Origin: Nitriliruptoraceae bacterium
GTDB taxonomy: Bacteria > Actinomycetota > Nitriliruptoria > Nitriliruptorales > Nitriliruptoraceae
Direction: 5' to 3'
Assembly (NCBI GenBank): GCA_003554005.1
Contig: PWEU01000160.1
Coordinates: forward strand, 1 to 15,745
Length of the DNA stretch: 15,745 bases
In this document: positions 6,524 to 12,790 of the stretch, piece by piece
How the letters are laid out: each line of letters opens with the position of its first letter
How positions within the stretch are numbered: the stretch's first letter is position 1
Program-made: the position numbers and the translations under genes
The notes under the pieces: generated by a model
The model's input: the letters and a program-made list of their open reading frames with translations, nothing else
What the model was told of the DNA's origin: nothing
Databases searched by the model: none

Positions 6524-7272
6524 CCGGTTCCCACTCCGAACGCTCGCGCCCGCCTACCCGGCGGCTGCTGGTCGGTGCGGTCGCCGTCCTCGTCCTGCTC
6601 CTGGCCGGCGTGGTCTGGCTCGAGTCGCTGCACCCCCAGCTCGATCCGTCGGGCAACGCCGTCCAGGGGGTGCCCCCGCTGGCACTCGACGACGAGCCGA
6701 CCTGCCGCCGGTTCGTCGACGAGGCACCGATCGACGACATCCGGCAGCGGCTGGAGTCCCAGGCCGCCATCGAACGCGTCGAGGAGGGGTTCCCGTCGGG
6801 CGGGCGGATCAGCTCGACCCAGGTGTACCTGTGTCCGAGCGCCTACGACGGGAAGGAAGTGACCTACGTCGGCGAGGTGGTGGGCGAGCTACTACCTCGC
6901 CGCGGGGGGGCGTGGGCCCAGGTCAACGACGACGAGTACGCCCTGGTGACCGGCCCCGTCGTCGGCCACCGAGAGCGCGCCGGCTTCAACACCGGACTGT
7001 CGGTGTGGCTGGAAGGTGACCTTGCGGACCGCATCGCTGCACCCGGGCGGCCGCTGCTGCGCGGCGACGTGGTCCTGCTGCGCGGCACGATCCTTCGGGC
7101 CGACCCCGACGACGGCGGCGGCATCACGCTGCGGGCCACCGAGCTCGAGACGCTGGCCGGCCCCCTGCAGCTGGAGGCCCCGCTGCACACCCTCCAGGCG
7201 GTGATCGCGGTCGTGCTGTCGCTGCTGGCCGCAGGCGCCAGCCTGTGGGCCTGGCAGGTCCGGCGGCGGTGA
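6520..7272 (+). CDS. Membrane-anchored protein with possible OB-like outer domain, coupled to trkH
   Basis: A 250-residue protein of unknown function. A basic N-terminus (about 1-15) precedes a transmembrane helix (about 15-34). Then comes an outside region with two cysteines (Cys62 and Cys105) that could form a disulfide. A beta-rich segment of about 109-215 begins YDGKEVTYVGEVVGELL and ends in GDVVLLRGTILRADPDDGGG. A second helix (about 225-247) and an RRR tail close the protein, so both ends should be cytoplasmic. The beta-rich part resembles, from memory and without a search, OB-fold-like domains in uncharacterised envelope proteins. Its ATG overlaps the trkH stop (ATGA), so it is probably translated with TrkH and may be an accessory or sensing subunit. 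It ends three bases from the convergent nth stop. The gene is real; the fold and role are inference. Confidence 0.8.
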   Translation: MTGSHSERSRPPTRRLLVGAVAVLVLLLAGVVWLESLHPQLDPSGNAVQGVPPLALDDEPTCRRFVDEAPIDDIRQRLESQAAIERVEEGFPSGGRISSTQVYLCPSAYDGKEVTYVGEVVGELLPRRGGAWAQVNDDEYALVTGPVVGHRERAGFNTGLSVWLEGDLADRIAAPGRPLLRGDVVLLRGTILRADPDDGGGITLRATELETLAGPLQLEAPLHTLQAVIAVVLSLLAAGASLWAWQVRRR

Positions 7273-7275
7273 AGG

Positions 7276-7995
7276 TCAGCGCTTGTCGGTGAGCCCCGCC
7301 TCCTGGGAGGACGGGCACAACGGCTCGATCACGCAGGCCTCGCAGCGCGGCCGACGGGCGGTGCAGGTCCGCCGCCCGTGGTGGATCAGCAGGTCGGACA
7401 CCTCCAGCCAGCGCTCCCGGGGGAACAGCCGCACCAGATCGCGCTCGATGCGCGTCGGGTCCTGCTCGCGGGTGAACCTCAAACGTCGCGCCAACCGCGC
7501 CACGTGGGTGTCGACCACCACCCCCTCGTGCCGCCCGAACCCGTTGGAGAGCACGACGTTGGCGGTCTTGCGGGCCACCCCGGGCAGGGCCATGAGCTCC
7601 GCCATGGTGCCCGGCACCTCGCCACCGTGCCGCTCCAGGACCAGGGCCGCGGTGGCCTTGAGGTTCCTGGCCTTCTGCCGGAACAACCCGAGCGAGCCGA
7701 GCAGCTCCTCGATCCGCTCCAGCGGCGCGGCGGCGACCGCCTCCGGGTCGGGCAGCTCGCGGAACAGCACGGCCGTGACCTCGTTGACCTTCACGTCGGT
7801 CGACTGGGCCGACAGCATCGTCGCCACCAGCAGCTCCCACCGGTCGGTGAACGCCAGCGCGATGGTGGCGTCGGGGAGCTCGTCGGCGAGCAGGTCGAGG
7901 ACCACCGGGGCCCGCAGGGTCTTGCCACGCTCACGGGTCAGCCCCGCTGGCAGGCCCTCCACCATCTCGTCGCCGACCGGCACCCGCTCCGCCAC
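7276..7995 (-). CDS. nth: Endonuclease III, DNA glycosylase/AP lyase
   Basis: A 239-residue base-excision repair enzyme that removes oxidised pyrimidines and cuts at abasic sites. The helix-hairpin-helix LPGVARKTANVVL carries catalytic Lys143. VVVDTHVARL carries catalytic Asp162. Four cysteines with the exact C-x6-C-x2-C-x5-C spacing (Cys211, 218, 221, 227) bind a [4Fe-4S] cluster. LSAQSTD (62-68) is the usual substrate-pocket segment. The N-terminus is about 25 residues longer than in E. coli, common in actinobacteria. The GTG start at 7995 is supported by AGGAGG seven bases upstream. The gene lies 51 bases downstream of the sensor kinase gene on the same strand, but a promoter-like sequence at the kinase stop suggests it can be transcribed alone. 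Confidence 0.95.
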   Translation of the reverse strand: MAERVPVGDEMVEGLPAGLTRERGKTLRAPVVLDLLADELPDATIALAFTDRWELLVATMLSAQSTDVKVNEVTAVLFRELPDPEAVAAAPLERIEELLGSLGLFRQKARNLKATAALVLERHGGEVPGTMAELMALPGVARKTANVVLSNGFGRHEGVVVDTHVARLARRLRFTREQDPTRIERDLVRLFPRERWLEVSDLLIHHGRRTCTARRPRCEACVIEPLCPSSQEAGLTDKR

Positions 7996-8022
7996 CGCAC
8001 ATCCTCCTCGGTCCGGTCCGGC

Positions 8023-8050
8023 ACGCTACCCGCGTCACGGGTCCTGTCAG
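8023..8050 (-). promoter_or_regulatory. Probable promoter of nth overlapping the sensor kinase stop codon
   Basis: On the minus strand, CTGACA (8050 to 8045, five of six matches to TTGACA) is separated by 16 bases from TAGCGT (8028 to 8023), a TAnnnT -10. Transcription would begin near 8016, about 20 bases before the nth GTG and its AGGAGG. The TGA of the kinase lies inside the -35. A 5-bp inverted repeat (ACCCG/CGGGT, 8028-8042) fills the spacer. Confidence 0.45.
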
Positions 8051-9351
8051 CGCGGTGGTTCGACCGGCAGGGTCACCGTGAAGGTGCTGCCCTCGCCGAG
8101 CAGGCTGTCGACCCGGATGCTGCCCCCGTGGCGGTCGACCGCGTGACGGACGATCGAGAGCCCGAGGCCCGTGCCCCCGGTCTCGCGGGACCTGGCCGTG
8201 TCGACGCGATAGAAGCGTTCGAAGACCCGCTGGAGGTCCTGCTGCGGGATCCCGAGGCCGGTGTCGGTGACCTGGAGCACCTGCCGCCCGTCGCGGGCGG
8301 TGAGCGACACCCGGACCTCACCCCCGGCCCGGTTGTACTGCACGGCGTTGCCGATGAGGTTCTTGGCGATCACCCCGAGGTCACCGGGGACCCCGGCGAC
8401 CACGGCGTGCTCGGGGGCGTCGAGCTCGACGGTCACCCCCAGCTGGTCGGCCTTCGGGATCAGCTCGGCGATGGTCGCGCGGACCACCTCCGCGAGATCG
8501 ACCGGGATGCGCTCCAGCGGCCCACGCTCCTCCAGGCGCCGCAGGTCGAGCAGGTCGTGGAGCAGCCGGGCCAGCCGCTCGGCCTCGATCCCCAGCCGCG
8601 AGACCAGCGTGGTCGTGCGTTCCGGATCGTTGCGCACCGTCACGGCCAGGGCCTCGGCCAGGGTCTGGATGCTGGTCACGGGCGTCTTGAGCTCATGGGA
8701 GGCGTTGACGACGAAGTTGCGCCGCAGCTCCTCCACCCGCCGCTCGCGGGTCCGGTCGGCGATGACCACCAGCGTCTCCTCACCCACCCGCGAGACCATG
8801 GCCCTGAGATCGTGACCGTTGTGCTCCACGTCGATGCTGACGGGGTCCTCGCTGCCGCGCGCCGCCCGCACCGCATCGGCGATACCCGGACTCCCGATGG
8901 TCTGGAGGACGGTGGCTGGACCGATGTCGATGGGGATGGACAGCAGCGACCGGGCGGCGTCGTTGGCGGCCTGCAACCGGGCATCGGAATCGAACAGCAG
9001 CGCGGGCTGGACCAGGGAGTCGACGAGCTCCCGTCGCCACGGTCGCTCACGGTCCAGCCGGGCCCCCCGGCGCAGGTAGGACCCACGCAGCGCCTGCAGC
9101 GCCACCGCGAGCTCCCGCCACGGGGCGGCACCGGGCAGCACCAGCGGTTCCGGCTCCGCGCCACCGAGCCAGGTGTTGACCTGGAGGGTGAGACGCCGGA
9201 TGCGTCGCCGCTCCGCGGTCTCGGCAGCGAGGACAGCCGCAGCCACCGCGACGACGGTGGCCGACGCCGCGACCCCGATCGGGAGGAGGAGCCCCGCGGC
9301 CAGCCCCGCGACCGCGGCGAGCGAGATCGCCAGCGCCTGCGGGAGGTTCAC
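8047..9351 (-). CDS. Sensor histidine kinase, PhoR/SenX3-like
   Basis: A 434-residue membrane kinase. Two hydrophobic segments (about 5-24 and 26-45) form an N-terminal hairpin with almost no outside loop, so it probably senses inside the cell or membrane or through partners. A PAS-like domain (about 105-200) follows. The dimerisation domain has the phosphorylated His219 in NASHELKTPVTS. The ATP domain shows an N box (NLIGNAVQYN, 331-340), G1 (DTGLGI, 363-368), F box (FERFYRVD) and G2 (GTGLGL, 394-399). This hairpin-PAS layout is that of mycobacterial SenX3 and streptomycete PhoR, and the adjacent phoU supports phosphate sensing. The GTG start at 9351 overlaps the response regulator stop (GTGA). 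The kinase call is certain; the phosphate role is inferred from family and context, where PhoU is the usual negative partner. Confidence 0.92.
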   Translation of the reverse strand: MNLPQALAISLAAVAGLAAGLLLPIGVAASATVVAVAAAVLAAETAERRRIRRLTLQVNTWLGGAEPEPLVLPGAAPWRELAVALQALRGSYLRRGARLDRERPWRRELVDSLVQPALLFDSDARLQAANDAARSLLSIPIDIGPATVLQTIGSPGIADAVRAARGSEDPVSIDVEHNGHDLRAMVSRVGEETLVVIADRTRERRVEELRRNFVVNASHELKTPVTSIQTLAEALAVTVRNDPERTTTLVSRLGIEAERLARLLHDLLDLRRLEERGPLERIPVDLAEVVRATIAELIPKADQLGVTVELDAPEHAVVAGVPGDLGVIAKNLIGNAVQYNRAGGEVRVSLTARDGRQVLQVTDTGLGIPQQDLQRVFERFYRVDTARSRETGGTGLGLSIVRHAVDRHGGSIRVDSLLGEGSTFTVTLPVEPPR

Positions 9352-10034
9352 CGGTCCGCGAACCGGTAGCCGACCCCCCGGACGGTCTGGATCCTGACGG
9401 GCGCGTGGGGATCGGGCTCGATGCGGGTCCTGAGCCGCCGGATGTGGACATCGAGGGTCTTGGTGTCGCCGACGTAGTCGCTACCCCAGATCGCGTCGAT
9501 CAGCTGGCCGCGGGTCAGGACGCGTCCGGCGTGCTCGAGGAGGTAGGCCAGCAGCTCGAACTCCTTGGGCGGCAGGTCCACCCGGGACCCTTCGACCTCC
9601 ACCTCGTGACGCACACGGTCCACTCGAACGCCCGAGGCCTCCACCGGGACCTCGTCCTCGAGCTGCTCGGCCAGGGGCGCCCGGCGCAGCCCCGCCTTGA
9701 TGCGAGCGACCAGCTCCCGGGTGGAGAACGGTTTGGTGACGTAGTCGTCGGCGCCGAGCTCCAGTCCGACGACGCGGTCGACCTCGGCTTCCCGGGCCGT
9801 GAGCATGATGATGGGGACATCCGACCGGCTGCGCAGCGCCCGGCAGATCTCCGTGCCGCTCATGCCGGGCAGCATGAGGTCGAGCACCACCAGGTCGGGC
9901 CGGATCCGCTCCCAGGCCGGGATCGCGTCGAGGCCGTCCTTGACCCAGGCGACCTGGAAGCCCTCGGCCTCCAGGGTGATGGCCAACCCCTCGGCGATGG
10001 ACTTCTCGTCCTCGACCAGCAGCAGCTTCGGCAT
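9348..10034 (-). CDS. Response regulator, OmpR/PhoB type (PhoP/RegX3-like)
   Basis: A 228-residue transcription factor. The receiver domain has the acidic pair Glu8/Asp9, the phosphorylated Asp52 in VVLDLMLPG, Thr79 in MLTA and Lys101 in VTKPFS. A winged-helix DNA-binding domain (about 128-226) includes LPPKEFELLAYLL, the recognition-helix region DTKTLDVHIRRLR, and the closing RGVGYRF. This matches PhoB/PhoP/RegX3. The ATG at 10034 has AGAGGG seven bases upstream. It is the first gene of the pair with the sensor kinase (4-base overlap) and is divergent from phoU across 44 bases, as in the phoU/phoRP arrangement of Streptomyces. Its likely DNA target, direct 11-bp repeats of GTTCACC, occurs about 1.5 kb away at 11583-11604. 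Confidence 0.93.
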   Translation of the reverse strand: MPKLLLVEDEKSIAEGLAITLEAEGFQVAWVKDGLDAIPAWERIRPDLVVLDLMLPGMSGTEICRALRSRSDVPIIMLTAREAEVDRVVGLELGADDYVTKPFSTRELVARIKAGLRRAPLAEQLEDEVPVEASGVRVDRVRHEVEVEGSRVDLPPKEFELLAYLLEHAGRVLTRGQLIDAIWGSDYVGDTKTLDVHIRRLRTRIEPDPHAPVRIQTVRGVGYRFADR

Positions 10035-10053
10035 GGTTCGACCCTCTGGCGTG

Positions 10054-10061
10054 GTTATAGT
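10054..10061. promoter_or_regulatory. Shared divergent -10 region between response regulator and phoU
   Basis: The only AT-rich spot in the 44-base gap is GTTATAGT. On the plus strand it contains TATAGT (10056-10061, TAnnnT), giving initiation near 10068, about 11 bases before the phoU ATG. On the minus strand the same bases give TATAAC (10059 to 10054), giving initiation near 10047, just before the AGAGGG of the response regulator. No clear -35 or PHO box is visible on either side. Confidence 0.4.
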
Positions 10062-10078
10062 GCGGCGGGAGGTGCGCG

Positions 10079-10753
10079 ATGCGTGACGAACTCGACCGAC
10101 AGATCGATCAGCTGAGCACCACGGTCGTGACCATGGCAGGTCGCGCCGACGAGATGATGGGCCGCGCCCTGCAGGCGCTCCAGGACGATGACCTGGCCGC
10201 CGCCGACGCCGTCATCGACGCCGACCGTGCGCAGGACCTGGCCTACGAGCAGATCCAGAACGGCGTGCTGGCCACGGTCGCGCTGCACGGTCCCGTGGGC
10301 CGCGATCTCCGGCTGTTGACCGGCCTGCTGCACGTCAGCCTCCACGCCGAACGCATGGCCGACTACGCCGTCGGTGTCGCGCGTACGGTCCAGCGGGTCC
10401 ATGGCCAGGAACCCGACCGTGACCTGCTCGAGCAGCTGATCGAGATGGGAGAGCTGGCCCGGGCGGTCGGACGCCAGGCAACGGCAGCCTTCGTCCAGCC
10501 CGACGCCGAGGCGGCCGTCGCGGCCAGCCGGCTCGACGACTCCGTCGACCGGCTCAACGCCGGCATCTTCCAGCGCCTGGTCCGCCTGGCCGCGGAGGGC
10601 GAGGAGCGGCTGGAGTGGGCGACCCGCATGATCCAGCTGACCCGCCAGCTGGAGCGCTACGCCGACCACGGGGTCGACGTCGCCGAGCAGGCCGTGTTCG
10701 TGGCGACCGGGACGACCCGGGAGCTGTCCTCGGAGGCCCTGTCCGGCAACTGA
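10079..10753 (+). CDS. phoU: Phosphate signalling protein PhoU
   Basis: A 224-residue all-helical cytosolic protein with the two repeated three-helix bundles of PhoU. Both E-x3-D metal-site motifs are present: HAERMADYAVGV (Glu91/Asp95) and LERYADHGVDVAEQAVFVATG (Glu192/Asp196). DLRLLTGLLHV (76-86) is the usual segment before the first motif. PhoU typically links the Pst phosphate transporter to PhoR and keeps the kinase signal off when phosphate is ample. Start ATG 10079 has GGGAGG six bases upstream. The gene is divergent from the response regulator/kinase pair and convergent, 28 bases away, with a second phoU-like gene. No pst transporter genes are in the window. The call is secure. Confidence 0.94.
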   Translation: MRDELDRQIDQLSTTVVTMAGRADEMMGRALQALQDDDLAAADAVIDADRAQDLAYEQIQNGVLATVALHGPVGRDLRLLTGLLHVSLHAERMADYAVGVARTVQRVHGQEPDRDLLEQLIEMGELARAVGRQATAAFVQPDAEAAVAASRLDDSVDRLNAGIFQRLVRLAAEGEERLEWATRMIQLTRQLERYADHGVDVAEQAVFVATGTTRELSSEALSGN

Positions 10754-10781
10754 GCCAGCTCCGGGACGCGGGTGGCGGGGT

Positions 10782-11486
10782 TCAGGGCCCGACATCGACC
10801 CGCTCGCCGGTGACGACGAAGGTGACGTGCTGGGCGAAGGCGACCCCGTGATCGGCGAGGCGCTCGAAGTACCGGCCGAGCAGCCCGAGCACCATGACCT
10901 CGCTCGGCGCGCCGTGCCGCTGTTGTGCGAGGGAGATCAGCCCGATCCGGAGCTTGTCGACGTCACTGTCGAGGCGGTCGAGCTCGTGCACCGCGAGGGC
11001 GTCCCGCTGGCGCCAGGCATCGACGCCGCGGTGGTAGACCTCGATCGAGCGCATCGCGAGCTCCTCGAGTTGCTGGCGTAGCGGCAGGGGGAGCTGCCGC
11101 GCGTCGAGGCGTTCGACGCCCTCGGCCACGTGCCGCATCAGCCGCCCTGAGCGTTCGGCGTCGTGCACCAACCGCAGCATCGCCACGAGTCGCCGCAGGT
11201 CGCCGGAGACGGGGGCCTCCCGCGCGAGGATCACGAACCCCTGCTCCTCGACCTGCCGGCAGCGCTCCCCAACGTCGGCACTCAATGCGCTCGCCTCGTC
11301 CAGCACCGCCCGGTCGGCGGCCAGGAAGGCCCGGGTGATCCGGGGCATGGCCTCCGCGACGATCAGCGCGGCGCCCATGAGCTCATCGTCGATGGCATCG
11401 AGCCACGCCGCGTACTCCCCCCGGAGCTCGCCGAGCCCACCATGCAGCAGTGTCGGAGGCAGCTCCCCTGGCCCCGTCTCTGCCAC
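10782..11486 (-). CDS. Second PhoU-like protein with altered first metal motif
   Basis: A PhoU paralogue of 234 residues from the chosen GTG. It keeps the pattern DLRRLVAMLRLVHDAER and, near the end, RYFERLADHGVAFAQHVTFVVTG. The second E-x3-D motif is intact (Glu208/Asp212). In the first, ERSGR, the aspartate is replaced by Arg115, so that site is probably degraded. The GTG at 11486 is chosen because AGGAG lies five bases upstream. An ATG at 11543 would add 19 residues, but half of those codons end in A or T, unlike coding sequence here, and it has no ribosome binding site. A PHO-box-like repeat and a -10 lie upstream, so expression may follow phosphate status. Role may be distinct from phoU: a modified regulator of Pst, or of another transporter. 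Family certain, start fairly sure. Confidence 0.87.
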   Translation of the reverse strand: MAETGPGELPPTLLHGGLGELRGEYAAWLDAIDDELMGAALIVAEAMPRITRAFLAADRAVLDEASALSADVGERCRQVEEQGFVILAREAPVSGDLRRLVAMLRLVHDAERSGRLMRHVAEGVERLDARQLPLPLRQQLEELAMRSIEVYHRGVDAWRQRDALAVHELDRLDSDVDKLRIGLISLAQQRHGAPSEVMVLGLLGRYFERLADHGVAFAQHVTFVVTGERVDVGP

Positions 11487-11549
11487 CCTCGCTCCTGTCC
11501 GCGTTCGGGATCGACCCTCGGTGTCGAGTTGATGATGTTCCATGCCCGA

Positions 11550-11555
11550 ACGTTA
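11550..11555 (-). promoter_or_regulatory. Probable -10 element of the second phoU gene
   Basis: On the minus strand this reads TAACGT (TAnnnT). Initiation would fall near 11543, giving a leader of about 57 bases to the GTG at 11486. The -35 position is AGCGTC, a poor match, which suits a promoter that needs an activator. If the ATG at 11543 were the true start, the transcript would be leaderless. Confidence 0.38.
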
Positions 11556-11582
11556 CGCCCGACCCGGTCCCGGACGCTGTCG

Positions 11583-11604
11583 CCGAGGTGAACGGTAGGT
11601 GAAC
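11583..11604 (-). promoter_or_regulatory. PHO-box-like tandem 11-bp repeat
   Basis: On the minus strand two GTTCACC heptamers stand exactly 11 bases apart (11604-11598 and 11593-11587), each followed by a four-base spacer (TACC, TCGG). This is the form of the Streptomyces PhoP PHO box, built of 11-base direct repeat units starting GTTCACC. It sits about 44-61 bases upstream of the predicted start of transcription of the second phoU and points toward it. A further GTTCAC in opposite orientation lies at 11617-11622. The adjacent PhoP/RegX3-like regulator is the obvious candidate to bind. Confidence 0.58.
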
Positions 11605-11821
11605 CGAGGCTGACGCGTTCACGTCACCTGCGCCACCGCCAGGACATCCTGCCCGGCGTCGTGCTGCCCGGTCAGCTGGCTGGCGCGCCGGCCGCACTGG
11701 CCGACGCCGTCGGCTCACGTACGCTGCCCCCGATCCGGCCCCGGCGGCCATCGCCCCGACGAGGTGGCGACCGCGACCGGCGACCACGGCCGGCGACCTC
11801 GGGCAGGCGAGGAGGACCTGG

Positions 11822-12790
11822 GTGGGAGCGGAGACCACGGCACCACGTGACCGCGGGGGGCACCTGTGGCCGAAGGACCGGTTCGCGACCAGCGTCGACG
11901 GCACGCGGGTGGCCTACGCCGTCCGAGGGCCGCAGGGTGCTCCCCCGGTCCTGTTCTGCGCCGGCTACCTGTGCCCCGACAACTTCTGGCGTGACCTGGC
12001 GCCGTCGCTCGCCCGCGACCACCGGGTGGTGATCCTGAACTACCGCGGCGTCGGGGCCTCCAGCGAGGCCGGCGGTGGCGATCTCCCACCGCAGGCCGAC
12101 GGCTACACCATGGAGCTGCTCGCCGCCGACGTCGCCGCGGTCGCTGACGCCGAAGGGATCCAGGACGCGACGGTGATCGGCCACTCTATGGGCGTGGAGG
12201 GGGCCCTGGCGCTCTGGCGCGCCCGGTCGGACCTGGTGGGGCGGCTCGCGCTGGTCGCCGGCCCGTATGCCTCCCCGTTGCTGACCTTCTACGGTTCGAG
12301 GATCGCCGCGGCGGGGTTCCCCCTGGTCTCCGTCACGGTGCCGGCCTTCCCCCGGGCACTGACCGGCGTGGCCATGCGGGCGCTGGAGCTACCGATCCCC
12401 CTCCCGGTCGCCCGCGCGATCCGCGCGCTCGGACCCCACACGCCCGACGAGGGCATGCGTGCCTACCGGTGGCACCTCAGCGAGGTCGATCCCCGGACCG
12501 CCATCTGGACGGCCCGCGGGATGCACGACTTCGACCCCACCCCGTGGCTGCACGAGATCGACGTGCCGACGGTGGTCGTCGTCGGCACCGCGGACGCGTG
12601 GTCACCCCGGTCGGTGGGCGAGGAGCTCGCCACGATGCTGCCCGACGCGCTGCTGGTGGTGATAGAGGAGGGCAGCCACGGGCTGCCGATCGAGTTCCCC
12701 GACCTGATCGAGCCCGCGATCCGCCGGCTCAGGACCCCCACGTCACACACCGGGAGCGGCGCGGGCCGACCCCTGCTCGCGGCTCAGTAG
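11822..12790 (+). CDS. Alpha/beta hydrolase
   Basis: A 322-residue alpha/beta-hydrolase fold protein. The nucleophile elbow GHSMG gives Ser122. The acid is probably Asp258 in VVGTADAWSP, and the base His286 in EEGSHGLPIEF. LNYRGVGAS (72-80) is the usual strand-turn after the oxyanion loop. The oxyanion segment reads FCAGYLCP, lacking the common HG. A helical cap of about 150-225 lies between the nucleophile and the acid. Substrate is unknown; such proteins act as esterases, lipases, haloperoxidase-like enzymes or ring-cleavage hydrolases, and nothing nearby selects one. No signal peptide is seen, so it is probably cytosolic. The GTG start at 11822 has AGGAGG six bases upstream. Its last seven bases overlap the convergent glpX end. 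Confidence 0.9.
   Translation: MGAETTAPRDRGGHLWPKDRFATSVDGTRVAYAVRGPQGAPPVLFCAGYLCPDNFWRDLAPSLARDHRVVILNYRGVGASSEAGGGDLPPQADGYTMELLAADVAAVADAEGIQDATVIGHSMGVEGALALWRARSDLVGRLALVAGPYASPLLTFYGSRIAAAGFPLVSVTVPAFPRALTGVAMRALELPIPLPVARAIRALGPHTPDEGMRAYRWHLSEVDPRTAIWTARGMHDFDPTPWLHEIDVPTVVVVGTADAWSPRSVGEELATMLPDALLVVIEEGSHGLPIEFPDLIEPAIRRLRTPTSHTGSGAGRPLLAAQ

Larger units (their letters stand above)
11487..11821. other. Divergent intergenic region between the second phoU and the hydrolase
   Basis: This 335-base gap is the longest stretch without a gene. Toward the second phoU it holds a -10 (11550-11555) and the GTTCACC repeats (11583-11604). Another GTTCAC at 11617-11622 lies on the plus strand. 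Toward the hydrolase, TACGCT at 11720-11725 could be a -10, with only a poor -35 (CTGGCC, 11697). AGGAGG lies six bases before the hydrolase start. I see no small gene or RNA structure in the rest. Confidence 0.5.

Noticed and set aside
8011..8022. GGTCCGGTCCGG tandem repeat before nth
   Set aside because: Two copies of a short GC-rich word are expected by chance at this base composition.
9342..9365. GTTCACC with a nearby GCGAACC, resembling a PHO half-site or inverted repeat
   Set aside because: It lies within the end of the response regulator and the start of the kinase, is a single unit without the 11-base repeat, and similar single GGTGAAC words occur elsewhere inside genes.
7378..9369. 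Plus-strand open frame of 663 codons opposite nth and the sensor kinase
   Set aside because: It is antisense to two genes with full catalytic motifs. Its product is low-complexity, rich in Gln, His, Asp and Gly, as expected for a shadow frame in GC-rich DNA.
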